The translations under genes and the position numbers were made by a program. From Gordonia westfalica (lineage in GTDB: Bacteria > Actinomycetota > Actinomycetes > Mycobacteriales > Mycobacteriaceae): 64,000 nt of DNA. Shown piece by piece: positions 34,684 through 46,200 of this stretch (its first letter is position 1; each line of letters starts with the position of its first letter). The stretch is from positions 2,728,001 through 2,792,000 of the forward strand of contig NZ_FNLM01000034.1 in NCBI RefSeq assembly GCF_900105725.1, read 5' to 3'. Under the pieces are notes generated by a model, which worked only from the letters and a program-made list of their open reading frames with translations, had not been told where the DNA came from and did no database searches.

Positions 34684-34760
34684 CGACGAGCCACGAAGGC
34701 CTGGTGAGACGACGTCGCCGCCCTTCGTGGCTCGCTTCGCTCGCACCTCAGGGAGCGGGG
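34655..34760. repeat. Dispersed inverted-repeat element, copy 2
   Basis: Close copy of 16350-16455: left end CTCGCTGCCTGAGGTGCGAG, right end CTCGCACCTCAGGGAGCG, with inner arms CGACGAGCCACGAAGG / CCTTCGTGGCTCGCTTCG. It lies between convergent menB and the DUF4012 gene, so as RNA either transcript would form a long hairpin. No open frame or target-site duplication is seen. Confidence 0.9.
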
Positions 34761-34785
34761 GTCCCGCACCGCGGCACCGTCACTC

Positions 34786-34885
34786 TTGCGGTCCGCACGC
34801 GGGCACCATCACTCCCGCGGCCCGCACGCGGGCACGTCACTCCCGCGGGCACGTCACTCCCGCGGCCCGCACGCGGGCACGTCGA
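34786..34885. repeat. GC-rich tandem repeats over the 3' end of the DUF4012 gene
   Basis: Near-copies of a roughly 28-base unit (CACTCCCGCGGCCCGCACGC then GGGCACGT) occur about three times, some shortened, spanning the stop codon at 34854. The last full copy encodes the protein's final residues; the others are duplicates beyond the stop. Confidence 0.8.
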
Positions 34886-36617
34886 CGGTGACGGTCGGAT
34901 CGTCGACCAGCGGCTGCACCGGCACGTCGGCCTCGCCGAACGCGGCGGTCGGCTCGTCGATCTTCAGCGTGACCGTGGCGCTCTGTCCCGGTCCGATCCC
35001 GACGCGGGTCGAGTAGTACGGCCGCCCGTGCAAGGTCTGCTCGACGTAGAAGGCGCCGGCGTCGCCGAGGGTCATCTCCTTGAGGACCGCACCCTTGGTG
35101 GCGAGGAACTCCACGTTGGCCAGGTTGGTGCCCTTGTCCACCGTCAGTTCGGTGCCGAGACCGCCCGCGACGTAGTCGGTGAGCCCCGTCTCGTCGAGGG
35201 TGTTGGTCAGGGTGACGGTGATGGTGCTCTCCCGGGTGTCGCCACTGCAATCGCCTGCGGTGTACTCGATCTCGCGGCGCAGGTAGTAGTCGAGCTTGCT
35301 GCCCGAGGCGTTGCCGATCGCCACCTGGAGATACGGCGAGTCGGTGTCGGAGATCTGGTGGCCGAGCTTGGTGGTCTCGAGGATCTCCTGTTCGGCGGGC
35401 GTGGTGCTGTAGATCATGATCCGGCGCTCGTGGACGCCGCGTCCGAGCGCCTCGAGCAGCGACCGGGTGCTGCCGCCCGAGGTGATCATCTTCTTGACGA
35501 CGGCCTGGGAGATGGACTGCAGGTACGCCTTTCGTGCCTCGTTGTCGTCGGCGAATCGCTGATAGGAGGTCGACAGCGTGATGGGGACGACGTTGTCGCC
35601 GGTGATCCTCTCCCCGCCGGGCAGCGTCACCGGCCCGGCGGCGTCGAGTACGTACTTCAGCGCGATCGGGTCGAGGGCGATGGCGCCGTCGAGCCGCTGA
35701 CCGGTCTGGGCCTGCCAGTTGGCCAGCCAGATCTTGGCGGCGTCGGGGAAGTGCGCGGACAGGTTCCCGTTCCGGAAGTCGGTGTACGGCTTGTAGTAGG
35801 AGTAGATCGAGTCGTACTCCGCCCCCAGGTTGATCTTCGGCGTCGCCGGGTCGCGGAACTCCGAATTGGCCCCCAGCTCCGGAACCGTCACGCGCCCACC
35901 GGTCGCGTTGAGCAACCCGAAGCCGCCTACGAGACCGCCGGTTCCGCGCGCTTCCGACGGTGTCTGGAAGGCCAGGAAGTAGTTGCGCGGTCCCTCCGAA
36001 CCCAGCATCGGCGGAATGAGCTGCGCGGCGATGTCGGTCGCGACGAGCGTGGACTCGGCTGCATCTACCTGTTCGGCGAGTTGGGTTCTCGCGTCGGCGA
36101 CGACGCCGAGCCAGCTCGGATCGATCGACGCCACCTGGCCGGCCACCTCGGTCGAGCGTTCGGCGACCTCGGCGAGCGCCGGCTGCGCCTCCCGGAGCAG
36201 CTTGAGGTTGACGGTGTTCCCCGTCCGCAGCCGATCCGGGTTCAGCACGCCGGCGAGGTCGGCGGCCGGGAGGAGTACCTCGGAGGAGAGCGCTTCGACG
36301 GCGTCGCTCATCTGTTGCACCGACTCGAGCGGCGACCCGATCCCCGGGATCGCGGCCACCGCCGACCAGATGAAGCCGTGGGACTTCTCGGACGCGGCCT
36401 GCGCACTGTCGGCGGCCGCCGTGGCGGCCTGGGCGGCGCCGGCCTGATCACCGTCGAGCATCAGGGTTCGCGCACGCGAGGCGTCGGTCCGCACCGACTC
36501 CAGATCGCCCTTGACCTTCAGCGCCGAGTACGCGAGCCACGCGACGCACGCGGCGACGAGCACCACGATCACGGCGACGATCTGGACCGCCCGGTTTCCG
36601 GCGATGCGGCGGATCAT
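34854..36617 (-). CDS. DUF4012 domain membrane-anchored protein
   Basis: A 587-residue protein with one N-terminal transmembrane helix (IVAVIVVLVAACVAWLAYSAL at about residues 12-32) and a large outside part. A helical stretch (residues 40-190) precedes the DUF4012 core: NYFLAFQTPSEARGTGGLVGGFGLLNA near residue 215 and RLDGAIALDPIALKYVLDAAG. DUF4012 proteins are often found in actinobacterial and other exopolysaccharide loci, but their activity is unknown to me. ATG 36617 overlaps the phosphatase stop by 4 bases, so it is last in the NRPS-phosphatase-DUF4012 run. Its 3' end overlaps GC-rich tandem repeats. Confidence 0.85.
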   Translation of the reverse strand: MIRRIAGNRAVQIVAVIVVLVAACVAWLAYSALKVKGDLESVRTDASRARTLMLDGDQAGAAQAATAAADSAQAASEKSHGFIWSAVAAIPGIGSPLESVQQMSDAVEALSSEVLLPAADLAGVLNPDRLRTGNTVNLKLLREAQPALAEVAERSTEVAGQVASIDPSWLGVVADARTQLAEQVDAAESTLVATDIAAQLIPPMLGSEGPRNYFLAFQTPSEARGTGGLVGGFGLLNATGGRVTVPELGANSEFRDPATPKINLGAEYDSIYSYYKPYTDFRNGNLSAHFPDAAKIWLANWQAQTGQRLDGAIALDPIALKYVLDAAGPVTLPGGERITGDNVVPITLSTSYQRFADDNEARKAYLQSISQAVVKKMITSGGSTRSLLEALGRGVHERRIMIYSTTPAEQEILETTKLGHQISDTDSPYLQVAIGNASGSKLDYYLRREIEYTAGDCSGDTRESTITVTLTNTLDETGLTDYVAGGLGTELTVDKGTNLANVEFLATKGAVLKEMTLGDAGAFYVEQTLHGRPYYSTRVGIGPGQSATVTLKIDEPTAAFGEADVPVQPLVDDPTVTVDVPACGPRE

Positions 36618-37225
36618 CGGCTCTCCCCTGTCGTCTCGGTGATGTGCTGTGCCGCCAGCCATCCGGCGACGGTCTCGACCTTCGGCTCGATCTCGGCGAA
36701 GACGCGGTCGAAGTCCTCACGCGGCCGGCCCATCGGGTCGACGATGTCGAGGAGCGACGAGTTGGGATCGATGCGACCCCGCCCCGCCATGATCGCTGCG
36801 AGGGTGCCGCTCTCGTCCGGGGCGCCGGACTCCGCCAGCGCGGCGAACTCGGTGAGCGTGAACACGCGCTTCCAGCGCGCGGGTGCCATCTGCTGGGCGG
36901 CCGCGCGGTGCTCGCGGCTCATGCACAGCACGATGTCGGCCTGGGCCAGCATCGGCGGCCGCAGGTACCGGGACTCGAAACCCGCTGCGTCGTAGCCGTG
37001 TTCGGTGAGGACGGCGGCCGAGTGCGGATGGATCGGCTGACCGTTGAGTGCCCCGGTACCGGCGCTGCTCGAGGTGACGGCGAGCTCCGTCCCGTCCGCC
37101 CGCATGCGGTCGGCCAGGCCGGCCAGCACGCGTTCACCGATCGGTGAGCGGCAGATGTTGCCCGTACAGACGAACAGGATCGACAGCCCCGTCGACGTCG
37201 CGTCCCGGTCGGTTCCGGTCACCAT
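36614..37225 (-). CDS. Low-molecular-weight protein tyrosine phosphatase
   Basis: A 203-residue LMW-PTP. The active-site loop VCTGNICRSP (Cys and Arg of CX5R) is at about residue 19, and the general-acid loop DPMGRP is near residue 163. Proteins of the Wzb/Etp kind dephosphorylate tyrosine kinases that control chain length in capsule and EPS export; no such kinase is seen here. The gene starts at ATG 37225, 7 bases inside the end of the NRPS gene, and overlaps DUF4012 by 4 bases, so all three should be translated from one message. Confidence 0.92.
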   Translation of the reverse strand: MVTGTDRDATSTGLSILFVCTGNICRSPIGERVLAGLADRMRADGTELAVTSSSAGTGALNGQPIHPHSAAVLTEHGYDAAGFESRYLRPPMLAQADIVLCMSREHRAAAQQMAPARWKRVFTLTEFAALAESGAPDESGTLAAIMAGRGRIDPNSSLLDIVDPMGRPREDFDRVFAEIEPKVETVAGWLAAQHITETTGESR

Positions 37226-40200
37226 TCCTCCTCGATTCTCCTGGCCAGCCGACGCATCACGTCGGGGTCTCCCAATTGCGCGTGTGTCACTCCGGCGGGC
37301 AACACTTCCACCGCCGGTGTCTCGGTCCCGGCCTCGTTCCGGACCGCCCGCCCCCAGCTCTCAACATCCGGATTGTCCTCGGCGGCAACGTAGATCACCT
37401 TACCGACGGGCACCGGACGCAGTTCGTAGGACCGCGCCGCGGCCGCCAGGGTCCGGGAACGATCTTCGAATCGCCGCAGGGCCTGCGGGTCGTGTCGTTC
37501 GGCCGCGGCCCGGAGCGGGTGGTCCTCGCCGAGGAGTTCGTCGTCGGCGACGCCCTGCAGGTCCTCTGGGGTCCGGGGGTCGAGCACCATCAGCACCGCG
37601 ACCCGCTCCCCGGTCTCGACGAGCTGCCGGCTCATCTCGTGCGCGATGATGCCGCCGAGCGACCAGCCGACAAGGTGGTACGGCCCGACCGGCTGACGTG
37701 CCCGGACCGCCGCGACGTGCAGGGCCGCGATCTCCGGCAGGGTCGTGGGCAGTGGGCGGTCGGCGACCACCAGTTCGGGCAGTTGTAGGCCGTACGCGAC
37801 GGCCGTGTCCAGTGATGCACCGAGGGCACGGAACGGTTCGGCGATCCCCGCGGCGGTGTGCACGCACCACACCACCGGGGCGCCGGATTCCGCGGTATCG
37901 GCATCCACATCCGACAAGGGCACCACGCGGTGATCGACGCCGGTGCCCTCACCCGAGGACATGGCCTCGACCACGCGGGCCACCTCGGCCGGCGTGCGGT
38001 GGGTGAACAGGTCCGCGACCTCCACGACGATCCCGGTGCGGCGTGAGAGTTCGTCGCGCAGCTGCACCAGCGCCAGGGAGTTGCCGCCCATCCCGAAGAA
38101 GTCGTCGTCCATCCCCGGCCCGTGTTCGCCCGGCGTGTCGCCCAGCACCGCCAGGAACGCTTCGCGCACCGTCCTTTCCGTGGATGTCTCGGGTTCGCGG
38201 GTCGATTCCGACCACACCGGCTCGGGCAGCCGCCGATGATCGATCTTGCCCGCCCCGCTCAGCGGCAGTTCGGCCATCTCGACGATCCGGCCGGGCACCA
38301 TGTGCCGCGGCAGCAGCGCGCGGCAGGCGTCGGCGAGCCGGTCGGCGGGCACCGCGGAGACCACGTACGAGACCAGTGCGGGACCGGCCGGTCCCGGCCG
38401 CAGCACCGTGACCGATCGCCGGGCCCCGGCGCCCACCAGCACGGCGTCGATCTCGGCGGGCTCGACGCGCTGGCCGCGGATCTTCATCTGGCGGTCGGCG
38501 CGTCCGACGTAGACGAGCTCGCCGGTCCCACGATCCCACCGCACGAGGTCGCCGGTCCGGTAGCGGCGACGCCCGTCGTTCCCGGCCACGAAGGTCGCGG
38601 CGGTCAGCGCCCGGTCCCCGAGATAGCCACGGGCGACACCGGTTCCGCTCACGTAGAGTTCGCCGACGACGCCGGGCGGCACGTGCCGCAGCCGGGTGTC
38701 GAGGACCTCGGCGCCGATCCCGGGACGCGGGTGACCCAGCCGCACCGGTTCGCCCGGACGGTAGGCGCTGGTGGACACCGTCACGGTCGTCTCGGTCGGG
38801 CCGTAGATGTTCAGCACCTGAGCCCGCTCCGACCACGCCGCCGCCAGGTCCGCCGGCAGCGCCTCCCCGCCGATGTAGACCAGCCGCACCGACGTGATCG
38901 ACTCCGGCTGCATGGTCCGCATCACCGACGGGGTCGCGGTGAACACGCTGACCCCGGTGCGGTCGAGGAACCCGGCGAGTTCGCGACCACCGACGATCTC
39001 GGGTGGCACGACCACGAGCGTCGCCCCCGTCGCCAGCGGCAGCAGCATGTCGTGGAACGTCGCGTCGAAGCCGGGGCTGATCGCCATTCCCACGCGGTCG
39101 CCGGACTCCACATCGCCGAGCGCGGCGACGCGATGCACGCCACGGTGGGTGACGCCGACGATGTTCGGCGTGCCGGTGGTGCCCGACGTCGTGATGACGT
39201 AGGCGAGCGAGTCCGGTGAGACGCGCGTGATCGGTTCCGACGCAACGGGTCCCGACGGCTGCGCGGGAATGTCACCGGGACCGATCGCGGTCGCCCGCGC
39301 CCCGTCGACCACGTGGTCGATCCGGGCCGCCGGATAGGTGACGTCGACGGGGACGCACACCCCGCCGATGCGGCTCACCGCCCAGATGGCGACCACCGAT
39401 TCGATCGAGCGCGGGACCACGACCGCCACCGCATCGCCCGCGCCGAGACCGCGGGCGCGGAACGCGCGCGCCGTCTCCGACACCCAGGCGTCGAACTCGA
39501 GGTGGGTGAGGGTCCGGGTGCCGTCGGCGATCGCCGGACGCCGGCCGTGCGACGCCACCGCCTCGGCGAACAGATCGGCGAGCAGGGGTTCGGTCCCGGT
39601 GGGCGCGTTGACCCGTGCACGGCCGGTGAGGAATTCGCGTTCGGCCCCGGTGAGCGGTTCGATGGCGGCGACGCGTCTCGCCGGGTCTCCCGTCACCGCC
39701 GCGACGGCGGCCACCAGACGTTCACCGAGACCGCGGATCACGTTCTCGTCGAACAGATCCCGCGCGTGATGGAGTTGCAGACGCCAGGTGTCCCCGGAAC
39801 GGACGGCGACGACGTGCACGTCGAACTCGCTGTGCGAATCCATCGCGGTGCGCGGCGCACCTGGTTCCGGTGAGGCACCGCCCGGCTCGATCCCGGCGGC
39901 CTCGACCACCGAGAAGGCGACCTGTACGAGCGGGTGGCGCCCGGGCACTCGAGGTGGATCGACGAGCGCGACGACGTCGTCGAAGGCGATGGCAGCGTGG
40001 TCCAGGGCGGCGAGGTCGGCGTCCCGGACGGTCTCGATGAGCCCACCCACCGTCAGGCCGGCGGTCAGCCGCGTGCGCAGGACGACCGTCGAGATCAGCA
40101 TCCCGACCGTTCCGGCGCTGTCCTCGTCGCGGCGCATCGAGGCCGGCGTCGCCACCGCGATGTCGTCGACTCCGGTCTGGGCCGCGAGCGCGAGTGCGGT

Positions 40201-43200
40201 GGCGGCGTGAAGCACGTGGAAATCGCTGGCCTGCGCACGGCGGGCCGCCGACGAGATCGATCGGGCGACGGTGTCGTCGACCGCGAACTCGACGACCGAC
40301 GTACGCAGGTCGCGGGCGGGCGGGCGGTGCCCCACGAGGTCGAGCTCCCCGCCGTATCCGTCGAGGGCCACCCCCCAGTAACGGAGCAGTTCGGCGCGCG
40401 AACCCTGTTCCTCGGCGACCATCCGTCGCGCGAGGACGTCGAAGCCGACCGGTTTCCCGTCGAGCGTCTCACCGGCCAGGAGCGCGATGAGTTCCCGTTC
40501 GACGATGGCCGCCGATTCGCCGTCGATCGCGATGTGGTGGGCGACGAGCACCACCGCGACGGGCACGGGGTCGACCGCCTCGGCGGTGTCGACTGCATCG
40601 CCGCGGCCCTCCGACAGCAACCACACCCGAACCGGCGGATCCCCGGCGAGATCGAACGGCGCGGAGAACTCGTCGGCGATCGTCGTTCCGGTCAATGCGG
40701 AGGAGTCGAGATGCCGTATCGGCGGCCGCCATCCGTCGACGACCTGCTGCCGCGGACCGTCGGGCGTGGCCAGGTAGCGGGTACGCAGCGCCGGGTGGCG
40801 ATCGACGAGCGAGTCGAGTGCGCCGGCCACATCGGCGTTCGTCACCCCGGCCGGCACGCCGACGACGACCGGGACCGAGTAGATCGGGACCGGCCCGAGC
40901 ATCTGGGCCCCGACCCACATGCGGCGCTGCGTCGGTGCCAGCGGGATCGCCACGGACGGGCCGTCCGGGATCTCGTCGGTGAGAGCGGCAGGCGCACGGG
41001 AGGTGTCGGCCGTATCGGCGGCGGCCAGTGCGGACACCGCGGCCGCGAGCGCCACGGGTGTCGGGTGCTCGAACAGCACGCGCGTCGGCACCCGGATGCC
41101 GAGGTGGCGTCCCAGTGCGGAGGTCACCCTGGTGGCCGACAACGAGGTACCGCCGAGAGCGAAGAAGTCGTCGGACTCCGCGAGGGCATCCGAGACCTCG
41201 AGCACCTCGGCCATGACCGCGCCGACGCGCGCGACGAGGTCGGCCGTGGCGAGGTCAAGCGTTTCGGGTTCGCCTGCGTGCGTCACGGTTTCGGCCGCCC
41301 TGGGCTCATGCGCGACGAACCCGTCGGCGTCGACGGTCGCCGCGACGATCGGGAACGGGTTCCCGACGTCACCCAGGCCGCGCAGCAGGGTCGTGTACTC
41401 GTCGAGCAACGTCTGCGCCACACCGTCCGGGATCTCTCCGGAGTGCACCAGCTTGACGTGCAGTTCGTCATCGCTCTCCGCGAGGACCACCTCGATGTCG
41501 TACTTCGCGTCGACGGTCGAGGTCGCCTCGGTGATCAGCGAGGCCACCGCACCGGCCAGGACGACCTCACCGGACGCCTGGGGAACGACCTCCTGGCTGA
41601 CGAGCAACACCGAGATCAGCGGGTCGGCGCCGTCGCGGGCCGCGGGGCGGACCGCTCGGACTACGTCCTCATACGGGACGTCGCCATGTGCCAGCGCGGC
41701 CAGCGCGACGTCGCGTACCCGCTCGACGGCCTCCCGGACCGGCGTGTCGGGCCGGAGACTCGTGCGCAGCGCGACGGTGTTGACGAACATACCAACCACC
41801 GGCTCCCACTCGGCGGCCGAACGCCCGTGCACCGGCACGCCGATCAGGACGTCCCAGTGGCCGGTCAGCTGACCGAGGGTCGCCGCGAGGGCCGCGTGCG
41901 CAACCTGGAACACCGTCGCCGACAACGCTTTCGCGGTCTGATGGATCGCGGGGGCCGGGACGGACGCGGTGATCCGACCGGTGACCCCGGCGCCATCGGC
42001 GTCACGGCGGCCGGGTAACCGGAGCGGTTCCGGAGCGTCGGCGAGAGTCGCTGTCCAGTAGCGGATCTGGCGCGCATAGGGGCTGTCCCGATCGGAGGGG
42101 TCGCCGAGGCGTGCCATCTGCCACTGCGTGAAGTCGGCGTAGGTGAACGCCTCGTCGGCCGCCACCGCCAGCCGCTCGCCGTCGTACGCCCGCATCAGGT
42201 CGGCGAGCAGCACCCGGATCGACCAGCCGTCGATCGCGATGTGGTGGAGCACCGCCGCCAGGTAGAGGTCCGGGTTCTCGGAGGCGATGCCCTCGGGTGT
42301 GTCCGCCTCGAAGACCGCCGCACGGAATCCGGGCTCGTTCTCGAGATCGAACGGCGCCCGCAGATACTCGGTCACCTGCTGACGGAGTACAGCGCCGACG
42401 TCTCCGTCCCCGACCTCGACCTCGACCAGGCGATGTGTCAGCACCGGGCTGCGGTGTTCGACCCGCCGCTGCACCGGCCCGGCCGGCGAGTCCGGGTAGA
42501 CGGTCCGCAGCACCGCGTGGGCCCCGACCACCTCGTCGACTGCCTTGCGCAGCCGGGCGAGGTCGACGCGCCCGCGGATCCGCATGACCACGGGCACGTG
42601 GTACGCGGTCGAGGTCGGGTCGAAATGGTGGTGAATCCACATGCGGCGCTGCGGATATGCCAGCGGCAAGGGGTCCGGGACGGGTAGTCTCGCCGGCGCC
42701 GGCGACTGCGCGGAGTAGGTCTCGGAGGTCCGGGAGACCAGGACCTCGACGCGCCGCGCCAGTTCGCCGATCGTCCGCGCTTCGAACAGCAGGCGCGCAG
42801 CGATGTCGGCTCCGGCGGAGGCGGACAGCCTCGAGGTGACCTGGGTGGCCGACAGCGAGGTGCCGCCGTCGGCGAAGAAATCGGAGTCCGCGTCGAAGCT
42901 CTCGACGGGCCGGTCGAGGACCTCCGCCCACACCGACGCGATGAGCAGCTCGACCTCCCCCGTCAGCGCGCGGCCGGCCGTGGCCGCACCCGGGGCACCG
43001 GTCGCGCCGAAGTCCGGCGCGGGCAGGGACGCGACGTCGATCTTGCCGTTGCGGCCGAGCGGCAGTTCCGCGACCTCGACGAAGGCACTCGGGATCATGG
43101 TGCGCGGCAATACATGTGACAGCTGCGAGGCGAGGTCGTCGATGCGGGGTCCGGCATCGGGCTCGCCGACGACCCAGGAGACCAGGACCTTCTCGCCGGC

Positions 43201-46200
43201 GGCGGTGGCGCGGGCCGCGGTCACCGAGGTGGCGACGCCGGACAGCCGGGACAGCGCCGCGTCGATCTCCGCGGGTTCGAGGCGGACGCCCCGGATCTTG
43301 ACCTGGTCGTCGGTGCGGCCGTGGATCACGAAGGTCCCGTCTCCGCGCCGATGCACCAGGTCTCCGGTCCGATACATCCGTGTGCCCGCCCGACCGGCGA
43401 CGAAGGCGCTCGCGGTCGCGCGTGGATCGTCGAGATACCCACGCGCCAGGCAGTTCCCGGAGAGATAGAGTTCACCGACCGTGTGGTCCGGAACCGGGTG
43501 CAACCCGGCGTCGAGGACCTGCATGGCCACGCCGTCGAGCGGCCGCCCGATGTGTACCGCACCCGAGGCACCGTGGGCGTAGCGCGCACTGCTCACCGCC
43601 ACGGTCGCCTCGGTCGGACCGTACTCGTTGCTGAGGGTGCCGGATCTCGTCCACTCGCGGATGAGGCCGGCGCCGAGCGGTTCACCGCCGACCGCGACGT
43701 GCCGCACGCGGGGCAGGTCGCCGGGGCGCAACGTCGCGAGCACCGACGGGGTCGTGAGCAGGACCGTCACACCCGCGTCGTGGACGAGGTCGGCGAGTTC
43801 GTCCGCCGCGATGACGTCGGGCGGACACACGATCATCGTCGCACCGGCGATCCGCGGCGGCAGAATGCCCATCAGGTGGGCGTCGAAACCCGTTGCGTAC
43901 GTGTGCAGGACCCGGTCGTCGGCCGCCAGACCCAACCGGCAGACGGTGTCGCGGGCCCATCCCGCCAGTCCGCGATGGGTGACCGCGACGCCCTTGGGCA
44001 CACCCGTCGTGCCGGAGGTGAACGTGATGTAGGCGACGTCGTCCAGCATCACGGCCCGCACCCGTTCCGTGTCGTCGAACGGCGGCACCTCCGACGGCAA
44101 TCCGGCGAACAGGTCGTCGAGAGCGAGGACCGCGGCACCGGCGGGGTCGATCCCGGCAGGGTCGATCCCGGCGAGCGTGAGCACCACCGTCGGGCGGCAC
44201 CGGCCGAGGATCGAGCGTCGGCGCCCGGCCGGGTCGGCGGGGTCGACGTTGACGAACGCCGCGCCCGCACGGGCGATCGCGACGGTCGCGACGACGCCGT
44301 ACACCGACCTCGGCAGCATGCCGACGACCACGTCCCCGGCGCCCACACCGCGCTCGATCAGCACGCGCGCCAGGTACGTCGACAACCGGTCGAAGTCGTC
44401 CTCGGTGATCTCGGTTCCGAATCCCGGTATCCGATGACGGGGGTCGACGACCGCGATGTCGGACGGGGATGCGTCATGCGACGTGACCAACGCGTCGAAG
44501 ATCTCCGGCTCGAACTGCGCCGTCGCCGTCTCCCCGACCGCCGGGGCCATCAGCGACCGCACCGGTTCTGCGGGTGCGAGAACGCCGCGCCGTAGTGTCT
44601 CGACGACCAGGTCGCACAGGGCTTCCAGCCGGTCCGAGGTCGCGACGGAATCGGTACAGGACATGGTCAGATGCAGAGCGCCGGCATGCCGGTACATCGA
44701 GACGTCGATGCCGAAGAGCGGGATTCCCAGCACTCCCGAGGCGGCGTTGCCGACCTCCCCGGAGGGGAACTCGGCTTCCACCCATTCGACGATCGCGTCC
44801 GGCACCGCACCGAAGGACACCTCGAACAGCGGGGTGCCGGCCCCGGCGCGGCCGGGGTCGGCGATCTCGGAGATCTCGGTGAGCGGCAGATCGGCATGGG
44901 AGAAGGCGCCGAGGTCCACCGCCGTCACCCGCGACAGGAGTTCGCCGAAGGAGAGTTCCGCGTCGATCGGCGTGTGCAGCGGCACCGCACGCGCGAACAG
45001 GCCCGGCACACCGACGAGGCCCGGGTCGAGACGACCGGACAGCGCGGTACCGATGGTCACCACCCCGGCCCCCGACTGCCGGGCCAGCACGGCGGCGAGC
45101 GCGGTGTGCGCGGCGATGAACGGGGTCGACGACCGGTCGACCGTCAGCGCATCCAGCGACGCGGTGACGGTCTCGTCGAGACGGCCGTGCGCACGGTGCA
45201 CGATCGTCTGTCCGGGTGCCGCAACGGTGTGCGCCTGCAGGTTCACCTCGGGCAGCCGGAGCTGCTCGACCGGCCGGACGAACGCCGCACGCCAGAACGA
45301 CGCGAGTTCGGACCGCCTCGACTCCAGCGTCTCGGCACGCCACACGGAGTACCGCCGGTAGTCGGTTCCGCTCGACGGCAGCGTCGCTCCCGAGAGAGCG
45401 GTGTCGAGTTCGCCGGCCAGGATCGCGAAGGACTCCCCGTCGGCGGCGATGTGGTGGATCACCCCGAGAAGCCAGGTGGTTCCGTCGATCTCGACGATCC
45501 GGACCCGCCACGGGAGCGAGACGGCGAGGTCGATGGGCGCGGCCATCGCCGCGAGCACGGCGGTCGCATCCTGCGTGGCGACGTCCGGGCCGGCCGAATC
45601 GAGCTCGGATTCCAGATGGGCGAGAACGGCGGCGTCGTCCCACCGGCGCTGTACCGGGACCTGTTGGCGCATCGGGAATCCGGTGCACAGCGCGTCGTGT
45701 CGCGTCACGATCGCCGCCAGCGCGCGTCGCGCGTCGCCGGGTTCCGCATCGATCGGCAATGACAGCGGGAGGAGGTAGCCGGTGAAGTCCGGTTCGGTCC
45801 GCCACCGCAACCACACGTCCATCTGTTCCGGTGTGAGCGGGAGATCCGCGGGGATCTCGCGGTCGTCGCCCGACAGGGACACCCGCGATGGAACGAATGG
45901 TGTCCCCGGTGTGGCCAGCCGCGCAGCCAGTTCCGCGACGGTCGGGTACTCGAAGACGTCGCCGACCTCGACGCGGTATCCCATCCCGGCGAGCGTGGCG
46001 GCCAGACGCGCCGCCGAGAGCGAGGTGCCACCGGCGGCGAAGAAGTTCGTGTCGGCGCCGAGGTGACCGGCGTCCTCACCGATGACCGCACGGATCGCCG
46101 ACGCGACCGTCTCCTCGATCGGGCCGAGCGCCCGTCCGACCGGCGGGGCGGTGTCGGCGATGCTCGCGAAGAGCTTGTCGCGGTCGATCTTCCCGGTCCC

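Noticed and set aside
39934..42018. 694-codon open frame on the plus strand opposite the NRPS
   Set aside because: It is antisense to intact C and T domains and rich in Arg, Gly and Asp, as expected for the mirror of a high-GC gene. No family match.
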